NCBI GenBank assembly: GCA_905479925.1
Contig: CAJQOL010000098.1
Location: 1-48,981 of the forward strand
Length of the DNA stretch: 48,981 bases
Reading direction: 5' to 3'
Origin: an uncultured Kangiellaceae bacterium
GTDB lineage: Bacteria; Pseudomonadota; Gammaproteobacteria; Enterobacterales; Kangiellaceae
The notes under the pieces were generated by a model. The model was given only the letters and a program-made list of their open reading frames with translations, was not told the origin of the DNA and ran no database searches. This document shows positions 18,444 through 26,629 of the stretch, one piece after another. The translations under genes and the position numbers were made by a program. Position 1 is the first letter of the stretch, and each line of letters begins with the position of its first letter.

Positions 18444-19037
18444 ATGTGCCCATCTCCCATTAAAGAAGCTGTCGAAATCCGTAAACCACTCAGTATTGAT
18501 GCTGAGCTTGAAGGGACAAAACTAAGTTTTGAAACCACCTATGGAATATTCTCACCAAAAGAAATCGACCAAGGCACCAAAATGCTACTACGCTATTTGC
18601 AGATATCAAGCGACTTTGATTGCTTAGATTTAGGCTGTGGATATGGCCCTGTTGGTATTTGGATGGCGAAGCAGGCTCCTGCTGGCAAGACAATTATGCT
18701 TGATAAAGACTTTGTCGCCGTTGACTATGCCAATAGAAATGTCGCTAAAAATCAGCTAACAAATGCAGAGGCGAAACTTAGCAATGGCTTCTCAGCACTT
18801 AATGATGAAAAATTTGATGTTATTGTTTCCAATATTCCCGCCAAAGTAGGCAATGAAATGCTCTACTTATTTCTATACGATGCTTTCTATCACTTAAAAC
18901 CAGGTGGAAAATTAGTCGTTGTGACTGTTAACGGGCTAAGACATTTTTGTAAACGGTCATTTAACGAAATATTTGGTAATTATAAGAAGTTAAAACAAGG
19001 TCAGGCGTACACCATCTCTGCCACGACAAAAGACTAA
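18444..19037 (+). CDS. Class I SAM-dependent methyltransferase (MTS/RsmC-like)
   Basis: This 197-residue protein is a single small-methyltransferase (MTS) domain, like the C-terminal half of RsmC. The SAM-binding motif I is CLDLGCGYGPVG (residues 60-71), followed by an acidic residue at the end of beta-2 (IMLDKD). Where RsmC/RsmD-type enzymes have NPPY/F, this protein has NIPA (residues 130-133, VIVSNIPAKVG). The substrate is therefore uncertain: rRNA guanine, as in RsmC, is possible but not shown. The N-terminal half of RsmC is absent. An inverted repeat frames its promoter, suggesting specific regulation. The downstream gene is convergent. Confidence 0.8.
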   Translation: MCPSPIKEAVEIRKPLSIDAELEGTKLSFETTYGIFSPKEIDQGTKMLLRYLQISSDFDCLDLGCGYGPVGIWMAKQAPAGKTIMLDKDFVAVDYANRNVAKNQLTNAEAKLSNGFSALNDEKFDVIVSNIPAKVGNEMLYLFLYDAFYHLKPGGKLVVVTVNGLRHFCKRSFNEIFGNYKKLKQGQAYTISATTKD

Positions 19038-19581
19038 AATCAAGAAAAAAATCTCATTTTCCGATATGAATTTAGTCCACAAAAACTGTGGATAACTGTG
19101 GGGAAAAGATATCCAAAACTAGTTCAATGCCGCTAAAATAAGGCGCCACGTTTGGATTGGTCGCTTTTTAACCAGCAATTTTTTTATCCTTTAAAATCAA
19201 TAACTTAAATACAAGTATAATAAAAACAGGCAGTTACCGACATTCAGTTAGTTAAGCTAACAGCGATATAAAAATAGTTTTAATTATCTGTGGATTTTAA
19301 TTGACACTGGTTATAGATAATGGTTATTGAAGTACTTCGTGACAGATTTATTACATACCAGCTAAATCACGCCGCTTTAGCTGTAAAGTGGTCACTTACA
19401 TGACACAAATTGTCATACTAATACAGTCCTTCAATAGGCTAGATTTTGAAATTAATCGAGCTTTGTTGAGTAGAGAAATGAGTGGAATATCTGTTTTCGA
19501 GATTACTTTAAGGGGTTTCTTGATGTTTTTAGCGGACAGTCATTAGAGTAAACAACTGCCCGTTCGTAAAACTAATAGCGA
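19038..19581. other. Long convergent intergenic region with DnaA-box match, hairpins and a possible small ORF
   Basis: This region of 544 bases lies between two convergent genes. It holds TGTGGATAA at 19087-19095, the exact complement of the DnaA box TTATCCACA, within CCACA-AAAAC-TGTGG. An 8-bp stem CAGCTAAA/TTTAGCTG with a 9-base loop spans 19359-19383, and the inverted repeat ATGACA-CAAAT-TGTCAT spans 19400-19416. A 48-residue plus-strand open frame runs 19400-19546 (begins MTQIVILIQSFNRLDF) without a ribosome site. A gap this long between convergent genes is unusual, but no RNA or protein family is recognised. Confidence 0.45.
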
Positions 19582-20412
19582 TTAACTATCAGAATCCAAT
19601 TTATTTAAATGAACGTCCATTTGCGGGTAAGGAATCGATATATTTGCCTCATCAAACGCTAATTTTATTGATTCATTTAAATCGAACAGTACAGCCCAAT
19701 AATCTGCACTCTTTACCCACGGTCTAACGACAAAATTGACTGATGAATCCGCTAGTTCAGAAACAGCCACTAATGGCGCTGGTTCGGCAAGGATGCGTTC
19801 GTCTTTCTGCATAATATCCGTCATGATATTCTTAGCTTGTTTAATGTCATCATCGTACCCAATGCCAAATACCATATCGACTCTTCGGGTTTCTTTAGCG
19901 GAGTAATTAGTGATAACGCCACCGTAGATAGCACCATTTGGAACGATCATTTCTTTATTGTCACCAGTTTTAATTATTGTATTAAAAATGCTAATTTTCT
20001 CAACGACACCAGCAACCCCTGCAGCTTCAATAAAGTTGCCTGCGGTAAAAGGTCTAAACATAATTAGCATAACACCCGAGGCAAAGTTCTGAAGCGAGCT
20101 TTGTAACGAAAGGCCTATCGCCAAGCCAGCTGCACCGATTAACGCGACTAAGGAGGTTGTATCAACACCTAGTTCGCCTAGAGAAGCGATAATAACAAAT
20201 AGAACCAGTATGCTTTTAACTATCCCAGCAACAAAATCGACTAATACAGCGTCTACTTTGCTCTTTATTAGCAGCTTTTCTACGAGGTTGGTAATAATGT
20301 TTGCTACCATTTTACCAACAACAAATATTACAATAGCGAAAATAACGTTTAGTCCGTAGACTAATACATAATTTTCAAATATGTTTCTGATCGCTTCTTC
20401 TGAAAATTCCAT
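19582..20412 (-). CDS. mscS: Small-conductance mechanosensitive channel MscS family
   Basis: This inner-membrane channel opens under hypo-osmotic tension to release solutes. Its 276 residues and three membrane segments match E. coli MscS (286). The pore helix shows the glycine/alanine packing pattern in LIGAAGLAIGLSLQSSLQNFASGVMLI split around residues 95-122, followed by the MscS-type beta domain (FTAGNFIEAAGVAGVVEKI, IVPNGAIYGGVITNYS). A periplasmic N-terminus precedes TM1 at about residue 15. It is divergent from ttcA, with 239 bases between the two starts. Confidence 0.92.
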   Translation of the reverse strand: MEFSEEAIRNIFENYVLVYGLNVIFAIVIFVVGKMVANIITNLVEKLLIKSKVDAVLVDFVAGIVKSILVLFVIIASLGELGVDTTSLVALIGAAGLAIGLSLQSSLQNFASGVMLIMFRPFTAGNFIEAAGVAGVVEKISIFNTIIKTGDNKEMIVPNGAIYGGVITNYSAKETRRVDMVFGIGYDDDIKQAKNIMTDIMQKDERILAEPAPLVAVSELADSSVNFVVRPWVKSADYWAVLFDLNESIKLAFDEANISIPYPQMDVHLNKLDSDS

Positions 20413-20602
20413 AGATCCATCCTTTATTAGACAGCACCATTTTTAGGCCTGTTACTGGTTATTGTTTTTGCTTGGTTAACTCCGGCAAGAGCTAGCTTAA
20501 TAGTATCAAAATTCAAAAATGACTGCATATGATATTAAACGCTAACAATGCTGAGGTAACATACAGCGCTATTTATTGGCTATTATATGGTCAATAAACG
20601 TG

Positions 20603-20608
20603 TATAAT
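20603..20608 (+). promoter_or_regulatory. Likely -10 box upstream of ttcA
   Basis: TATAAT lies 44 bases before the ttcA start, preceded by GTG. No good -35 box is found at 16-18 bases; TTGGCT at 20576-20581 is too far (21 bases). Confidence 0.45.
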
Positions 20609-20651
20609 CGCGCTTCCTGATGCTAATAGCCTGTTTAAAAAGATTATAGAT

Positions 20652-21563
20652 ATGTCCGTCAATATTGATTCTTCGAACCGTCAAATCAAACTAGAGAAAA
20701 TTCTAAGACGTAATGTTGGTAAAGCAATCAGTGACTTTGACATGATTGAAGACGGCGACAAAATCATGGTTTGCCTTTCCGGTGGCAAAGACAGCTATGC
20801 AATGCTCGATATTTTAATGCAGCTACAGAGGAAGGCCCCCGTAAAATTCAACTTAGTTGCGGTTAACTTGGATCAAAAACAGCCAGGTTTTCCGGAGCAT
20901 GTTTTACCAAAGTACCTCAGTAGTTTAGGCATCGAATATCATGTCATCGAAGAAGATACCTATAGTATCGTAACTGACAAAATCCCCGAAGGAAAAACAA
21001 CTTGCTCGCTTTGCTCGAGGTTAAGGCGCGGAATTATCTATTCCTGGGCGGTTAATAATGGTATTACCAAAATCGCCCTTGGCCATCACCGAGACGATAT
21101 TATTGAAACTCTATTTCTCAATTTATTTTTCGGCGGCAAGCTCAAGTCGATGCCACCCAAGTTATTAAGCGATGACGGCCGTAATACGGTTATTCGCCCA
21201 CTAGCCTATGCCAAAGAGTCTGATATAGCTGAATATGCCGAACTAAAATCTTTTCCAATCATTCCCTGCAACCTCTGCGGCTCTCAGGAGAATTTGCAGC
21301 GAAAACAAGTTAAAGCGATGCTTTCAAAATGGGAACAACAATTTCCAGGTAGACTACAGAGTATATTTTCTGCGCTGTCCAACGTCACCCCTTCTCATCT
21401 ATTAGACAGTCAATTGTTCCCTTTTCATGATCTAAAATCTATTTCCGAGAACGATCTCGTTGCCAAGGAAACTTTATTTGATGATGAACCGATAGAAGGC
21501 GTATCGAATACTAAACAGCAACACCAACAACAGAACATTTTGTCAGTAAAAAACCTTAGCTAG
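20652..21563 (+). CDS. ttcA: tRNA 2-thiocytidine(32) synthetase TtcA
   Basis: TtcA is an ATP- and iron-sulfur-dependent enzyme that thiolates C32 in some tRNAs. It carries the PP-loop SGGKDS (about residues 44-49), the cluster cysteines [10 protein letters not shown] (CxxC), and a further CNLCGSQ motif in the C-terminal part. [20 protein letters not shown] and [19 protein letters not shown] are also family signatures. Its 303 residues are close to E. coli's 311. The tail after about residue 265 is variable and glutamine-rich. It is transcribed divergently from mscS and converges on the MFS gene. Confidence 0.95.
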   Translation: MSVNIDSSNRQIKLEKILRRNVGKAISDFDMIEDGDKIMVCLSGGKDSYAMLDILMQLQRKAPVKFNLVAVNLDQKQPGFPEHVLPKYLSSLGIEYHVIEEDTYSIVTDKIPEGKTTCSLCSRLRRGIIYSWAVNNGITKIALGHHRDDIIETLFLNLFFGGKLKSMPPKLLSDDGRNTVIRPLAYAKESDIAEYAELKSFPIIPCNLCGSQENLQRKQVKAMLSKWEQQFPGRLQSIFSALSNVTPSHLLDSQLFPFHDLKSISENDLVAKETLFDDEPIEGVSNTKQQHQQQNILSVKNLS

Positions 21564-21621
21564 GTATTAATTATTCGTTATTGCGTTTTTTACTATTTAA
21601 CAGTTAAAAAACAGAGTCTAA

Positions 21622-22935
21622 CTAAGCTCCTTTGTTCTGACGATTAAAGATTACGAATAGTATCGCCCCCAACGACGTCATGCTAAGGGGTAGTAGCAAC
21701 GCAAACTTCCCTAGCCCCACAGAGCGACTCTCCAGCCACTGATATAAAGCAATCCCAACTAAAGGCATTATTAAGCCGCGTAAACCTGTTAGGGTTACAT
21801 GAACAGCCATATAGTCCATCGGATTCTCAGCATCGCCCTTTTGGGTTGTTTTGTTATTTGAGCCGGCACTAACAAAATCGTTATGCCCTAAGTTCCAGCC
21901 AATAACCCCGCCCGAAATAGCAATACCGTATATAATGGCTCCCAAATAAAACAACTCATCAATAGCACTCAATTGAGCGATTAAAAACGCCGCTATAGCC
22001 ATTACAAATGCCCAGCTATGGATACTTCTAAACTGGAATATATGATTTCCATCCAGTAGTTTTGCCCACCAACCTACAGCAACCGGTATTAACCCTAATG
22101 GTATCGCCGTTGTGATTAGTATCTGCTGTAACTGTCCCAGTGAGGTATGTTCATTTAGAAAAACAATCAGTGGCGCTATAAACATAAGGTTTCCGCTACC
22201 CAAAATAAACATCGCCAACATGTATTTAGCAAATGAACGATTGTGTTTTAGCACCGAAAATATAGCGGCTAATGAACGTGTCGACTGTTGTGTAACTTCA
22301 CGCTGAAGCTCTTTTTGTTGATGCCTAACCGCCAGAAATCTATATCGATAGGCACCAACCAGCGAAAGTGCAGAGAAGCTGATAAACAACCATCTAAAAT
22401 AATCAAACTGCCAGTCAAGTATCCAACCAGCACCAATCCCCGTTAAAGACATCAATAATGCGGAGAGCGTTGCTAATTTGGCGGTTACTTTCCCTCTAAT
22501 GTGTCGAGGGTAATTAGCACGCCAGATATTTGACCGAATGGTCAAAATACCTGACCAACAAACTCGAGCGATTATTATTAGAGTCAGAAAGGCTATCAAC
22601 CCTTGACCGCTAAAAGGGACAAACGCCATTAACAAGCAAGCTAAACAAAATAAAATAGCTAAATGCGAAACTAAGCGAGCCTTACTGCGTCCATGGCTGA
22701 GCTTAACCCATACAAAACTTAGTAAATTCGAAAAGTACGGTGCGCCGGTTGCAATGCCAACAGAAAGATTCAATAACCAAGGCGATACTTGATTCTCAAA
22801 TCCATTTTTTATAATAACACCAAGAACTCCGCCTTCGAGCAACGCTGCAACGAGCGCTAAACTCGCCCAAGTAGACCACTCGACTTTAATTCGAGTAGCT
22901 AAAGAAATAGCCTTACTTGGTTTTCTCTCGATCAT
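21622..22935 (-). CDS. MFS transporter, possibly export gene of the NRPS block
   Basis: This 437-residue membrane protein has about 12 hydrophobic segments typical of the major facilitator superfamily. The loop 2-3 region WVKLSHGRSKARLVSH resembles the MFS motif A in weak form. A basic, glutamine-rich cytoplasmic loop (about residues 200-225, RHQQKELQREVTQQ) divides the two six-helix halves. The substrate is unknown. It is the last gene of the minus-strand run DinB-NRPS-hydrolase-MFS and starts 102 bases after the hydrolase stop, so it may export the peptide product; this is an inference from position only. Confidence 0.8.
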   Translation of the reverse strand: MIERKPSKAISLATRIKVEWSTWASLALVAALLEGGVLGVIIKNGFENQVSPWLLNLSVGIATGAPYFSNLLSFVWVKLSHGRSKARLVSHLAILFCLACLLMAFVPFSGQGLIAFLTLIIIARVCWSGILTIRSNIWRANYPRHIRGKVTAKLATLSALLMSLTGIGAGWILDWQFDYFRWLFISFSALSLVGAYRYRFLAVRHQQKELQREVTQQSTRSLAAIFSVLKHNRSFAKYMLAMFILGSGNLMFIAPLIVFLNEHTSLGQLQQILITTAIPLGLIPVAVGWWAKLLDGNHIFQFRSIHSWAFVMAIAAFLIAQLSAIDELFYLGAIIYGIAISGGVIGWNLGHNDFVSAGSNNKTTQKGDAENPMDYMAVHVTLTGLRGLIMPLVGIALYQWLESRSVGLGKFALLLPLSMTSLGAILFVIFNRQNKGA

Positions 22936-23037
22936 TCTAACTGCCTATCTATTAATCAGCCCGTTGCCAAGCGGACTATACAGCAAAGCATAGAGCCCTA
23001 TAATAAAAATTCCTCTAATAGGCGAATTATTGGTTAT

Positions 23038-23703
23038 TTAACCCGAGCTCAGGTTATTTAATATAAAAAGCTCAATCGTTTTGGTTGCCTGATTCAGATT
23101 AGCATCAATTGTGAATCCCGATTTTACCCGTGGTTTAAATGAATGGTCGCCGTCAGGCAAATAACTAATACTTACGCTGTCTGATAATAGGTAGCTAGCA
23201 CACTCCACTTTAGTACCAAAGTTATCCCGCTCCCCCTGTAAAATGAGAGTAGGAACCCGAAGAGTCTCTAAATGCTTGCCTCTATATTTATCAATATTCT
23301 TCGGTGGGTGAAATGGAAAACCAAGAGCGATCACTCCGTTAATATCAGGTAATCTAGTATTTTCTGACTCTATATTGTCGGCGTTATACTCTGCGGCTAG
23401 TAGAGTCGCAACTCTTCCCCCCATCGATTTTCCGCCGATGAAAAGTGTTCGATTGACTAAGCGTCCTTGTTTCATAATTGCTACTATTTCTCGTTTATAC
23501 GCTTCAATGAGCTTGGGCATTCTATCTGGAGGTCGCCTTTTCCCTGTTTCAACCATCTTATTCATATAAGGAAAGTTAAAGCAATGTACTTCTATATCCA
23601 GTGCGGCAAAGCGGGCAGATAAGTCCACCATGAAATCGCTATCTTTACCTGCCCCTGCGCCATGCGCCAAAATAAGTAGACTACTAGGTTTGTTGATTGG
23701 CAT
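23038..23703 (-). CDS. KANL3/Tex30-type alpha/beta hydrolase overlapping the NRPS
   Basis: This 221-residue alpha/beta hydrolase is of the KANL3/Tex30 (dienelactone hydrolase-like) type. It has ILAHGAGAGKDSDFM (oxyanion region), the nucleophile elbow GGKSMGG with S93, an acid at D160 (LQGERDNFGT) and the histidine H187 (PDGDHSF), so the triad appears complete. Its ATG lies 20 bases inside the 3' end of the NRPS gene, which implies translational coupling. It could act as a stand-alone (type II-like) thioesterase for the NRPS, which has no C-terminal TE domain. However, this family also occurs as a single housekeeping gene, so the link is unproven. Confidence 0.82.
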   Translation of the reverse strand: MPINKPSSLLILAHGAGAGKDSDFMVDLSARFAALDIEVHCFNFPYMNKMVETGKRRPPDRMPKLIEAYKREIVAIMKQGRLVNRTLFIGGKSMGGRVATLLAAEYNADNIESENTRLPDINGVIALGFPFHPPKNIDKYRGKHLETLRVPTLILQGERDNFGTKVECASYLLSDSVSISYLPDGDHSFKPRVKSGFTIDANLNQATKTIELFILNNLSSG

Positions 23704-26596
23704 CTTGAAATTCTTTTAACTCCGACTCATTAGTTAATATTTGCAGGCGGCGGTCCGTCGCATCGATAAACCGTTCGATCATTTTAGCAATAGATGTCTC
23801 GCTAAATAGTTTGCTACTGTAAGTTAACCTTACTAACAATTTTCCGTCCAAAACGCCCGCTTCATAATAAAGTAAATAAGCTAAATGGTTCCGCGGATCC
23901 ACGCCAGCAATGCCCGGGAGATCAAACGTCGGTTTAATAGGTGAATTCTTAGGAATGATTGGATCGATCTGGCCGACGTAATTGAAAAATATCTCGGGCG
24001 AGCTGTGTTTTGTCAACGAGGCTTCTTTTTGACTATATCGTAGTCGATTATAATCTCCATTTTCCTCGGGCACATTCTCTAACTGCTTTTTGACCATCTG
24101 CAACAATTCGCGGTTTGAAAGTTGCGCAATAGGAACTTCTAGAAAATTTTTAATTAACACAGAATAAACGGTATTTAACCAACCAACCGTGCGCGATAAA
24201 TCAAAATCCTTTGAGCGGATATTTCTACCATGCCCACAGGTACTCACAGTCATCTGCTCGCCATCACCCCAAACGGATATAGTTTCGAACAACACAGCTA
24301 ATAGAAAATCTTGTATCGGCATTCCAAGCATTGTTTTCGAATCAATCATAAGTTGACGCGTGCTTATTTCTGAAAGTTGGAAGACCTTCGTTAGTGAGTA
24401 TTTTTCAACGTTGTATTGCTCAATATTTTTTAAGTAGGCAGCTCTATTAGACTTGCTCTCAATCTTATCTCGAGTATTAGTCATACCTAATAAGTTGCTT
24501 AACGGTAAAACCGGCTTCGGATCATTAGGAAAAGCTCCCCAATACTCAATGGCTTGTTGTACGCGAGGATTGGAAACCATCTTACTGGCGTATTTGGCCC
24601 AGCGGTGTAGCGCCGCAGTTTGCCGTTGAAGGATTATAGGTAAATTATTTTTAGCGTATTCATAGGCGCTTATTAGATCCTCAAATACTATTCGGGATGA
24701 CACCATATCGATCAATAGATGATGAAATATAATGGCTAAATTTCCGCCGTGACCTCGGTTATAGAAATATCCCAGTCTTATTAGCGGCGCTTCATCTAAA
24801 TCAATTTTCCTATGGAGAACATTGATGTTTTCTGCAACCCAATCTCCCAACTTTTCTTTCGACAAATTCGATATATCAAAACTGGCTACAAGATCATCCA
24901 ATTCGAACTTTGCATGGCATGCCGGTTCAATTTTTTGTAGTCGCGTACCATCAGCCTGCATTTCAAATTTAACTCTCAAGCCAGGGTGGTGTTGCAAAAC
25001 TGTAATGAACGCTCTCTTGAATGCCGCTAAATCAAAGCTGTCATCAACGCTAAAGAAAAAAGTACGATTCCAATGATTTGGCTCCTCAAAGCTATCATCA
25101 AAAAATTTCTGTTGCCTAGGGAGCAATGGAAATGCCTCTTTAGGGTTTGAATCGTCATTGAAGGGTAGCTCAGCAGTGTAAGAAATCGTTTGCTCATCGT
25201 TAGCAGAGCTTTTTGCAATGGGGGCTAGCTCAGCGATTGTCCTACTCTCAAACAAGTCCCCTATGGAGAAATAAATACCTTTTTGGCTTGCTAAAGAAAC
25301 AAATTGAATAGCCATTAAGCTATCCCCACCTAAGTCAAAAAAACTAGTATTTATTCCAATATTGGCGGAGTCAACATCCAGCAAATCCGACCATATTTCT
25401 ACTAGTTGCAACTCATTGGAGGTTGATGGGGCTATATAACTATTAGATTGTTTTAAACTAATACTCAAAGACGACAGCTTGGCGCGATTAACTTTTCCAC
25501 TAGATAACCTAGGGATAGCATCTAGCGATTGAAAATGAGACGGAACCATGTATGACGGCAGTCGCCGACTGAGAAAATTCTTTATCTCATCAAACGCAAC
25601 TTCTTCCGCCACTCTCCTTCTAGTTTTCATATCTTCATTGTTTGGTGCTTGTTGGTACTGTTCAGGCGAATCCGCATCCGCTGCGAGATTTACGCTTATC
25701 AATTGTTTCATTGCGGCAGAACGCAAACAAACAAAGGCAATTAATTGAGAGTTCCCTCTATTGTTTTTACGGCTTACAACTGCACACTGAGAAGCCAAAG
25801 AATGCAAAGCAATGGTTTCTTCTATCTCCCCTAACTCTACCCTAAAACCTCTTATTTTTATTTGTTTATCTTCTCGTCCGATATAATCAATGCAACCTTG
25901 CTCGTCGTACCTTACTAGGTCGCCGCTAGCATAAAAAACCTGAGACTCTAATCCCCTTATTCCTAGAGGATTGATAACAAAACTTCGCCTGCTTTTCTCA
26001 CTATCTCCATAATAGCCTCGAGCTAGCCCTTCTCCACCAATAAAAAGTTGACCTACTACTCCAGCAGGACACATTTGATGGTTATCGTCTAAAACCAGAA
26101 AGCGGGTGTTTGCCAAAGCTTTGCCAATAACAACTGGACGCTCTTTATGTTTCTCTAACTTATGGAAACTAGCGTAAATACTCGTTTCCGTAGGCCCATA
26201 GAAATTATACAATTGACAATCATCTAACAACTTTTCGTCGACCCATTGATTCCTTAACGATGAAGACAGTGGCTCACCTGCGCATAATAGATGGCGCAAA
26301 GTTAAAAGTCGTTCGGAGCCTTCAGTTTGAAGGAGCGCTTGCAGTAACGATGGTACCATGCAAGCAACCGATACATTATTGCGATTGATTAAGCTTAATA
26401 AGTAGTCGGTATTTCCAAGTTGAGTTTGATCACTAAGAATTAGTCTAGCACCGCTACTAAGCGGCCAAAATATTTCAGCGACTGAAACATCAAAACTATA
26501 GTCAGTATTGTGTAGGACGGCCGTACTATTATCTAACTTAAAATAGTTACACAACCAGACTAATCGATCAACAATACTTGCATGTTCAACCGCCAC
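23684..26596 (-). CDS. NRPS, downstream fragment after the TAA: rest of A domain, T, E
   Basis: This is the C-terminal part of a split NRPS, in the same frame as the upstream fragment. If translated independently it could start at the GTG at 26596 but would lack the A3 loop. It contains A-domain motifs A4-A10 (FDVSVAEIFW, NFYGPTETSIY, GEGLARGYYG, YASGDLVRYDEQG, GREDKQIKIRGFRVELGEIE, SSGKVNRAKL), a thiolation domain with the phosphopantetheine serine in FFDLGGDSLMAIQF (codon 1103 of the joined gene), and a terminal condensation-fold domain. That domain's HHLLIDMVSSR (H1302, H1303, D1307) and FFNYVGQ point to epimerization. By eye the specificity residues read D-V-A-C-L-A-F-I-Y(-K); I assign no amino acid. 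There is no TE domain. The hydrolase overlaps its end. Confidence 0.88.
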   Translation of the reverse strand: MAVEHASIVDRLVWLCNYFKLDNSTAVLHNTDYSFDVSVAEIFWPLSSGARLILSDQTQLGNTDYLLSLINRNNVSVACMVPSLLQALLQTEGSERLLTLRHLLCAGEPLSSSLRNQWVDEKLLDDCQLYNFYGPTETSIYASFHKLEKHKERPVVIGKALANTRFLVLDDNHQMCPAGVVGQLFIGGEGLARGYYGDSEKSRRSFVINPLGIRGLESQVFYASGDLVRYDEQGCIDYIGREDKQIKIRGFRVELGEIEETIALHSLASQCAVVSRKNNRGNSQLIAFVCLRSAAMKQLISVNLAADADSPEQYQQAPNNEDMKTRRRVAEEVAFDEIKNFLSRRLPSYMVPSHFQSLDAIPRLSSGKVNRAKLSSLSISLKQSNSYIAPSTSNELQLVEIWSDLLDVDSANIGINTSFFDLGGDSLMAIQFVSLASQKGIYFSIGDLFESRTIAELAPIAKSSANDEQTISYTAELPFNDDSNPKEAFPLLPRQQKFFDDSFEEPNHWNRTFFFSVDDSFDLAAFKRAFITVLQHHPGLRVKFEMQADGTRLQKIEPACHAKFELDDLVASFDISNLSKEKLGDWVAENINVLHRKIDLDEAPLIRLGYFYNRGHGGNLAIIFHHLLIDMVSSRIVFEDLISAYEYAKNNLPIILQRQTAALHRWAKYASKMVSNPRVQQAIEYWGAFPNDPKPVLPLSNLLGMTNTRDKIESKSNRAAYLKNIEQYNVEKYSLTKVFQLSEISTRQLMIDSKTMLGMPIQDFLLAVLFETISVWGDGEQMTVSTCGHGRNIRSKDFDLSRTVGWLNTVYSVLIKNFLEVPIAQLSNRELLQMVKKQLENVPEENGDYNRLRYSQKEASLTKHSSPEIFFNYVGQIDPIIPKNSPIKPTFDLPGIAGVDPRNHLAYLLYYEAGVLDGKLLVRLTYSSKLFSETSIAKMIERFIDATDRRLQILTNESELKEFQDANQQT

Positions 26597-26626
26597 ACCT
26601 TTCGGTTTACCGGTAGAGCCCGAGGT

Positions 26627-26629
26627 TTA
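26627..26629 (-). other. In-frame TAA inside the NRPS A3 core motif
   Basis: The reading LAYVI-stop-TSGSTGKPKGVAVEH matches the A3 motif YVIYTSGSTGKPKGV except that the conserved Tyr/Phe codon is TAA (codon 667 of the joined gene). A single change at 26627 would restore TAT or TAC. Flanking sequence stays in frame on both sides, so no insertion or deletion is involved. Confidence 0.93.

Noticed and set aside
19080..19320. Replication origin
   Set aside because: Only one perfect DnaA box and one weak match are present; there is no dnaA, dnaN, mnmG or clustered AT-rich 13-mers nearby.
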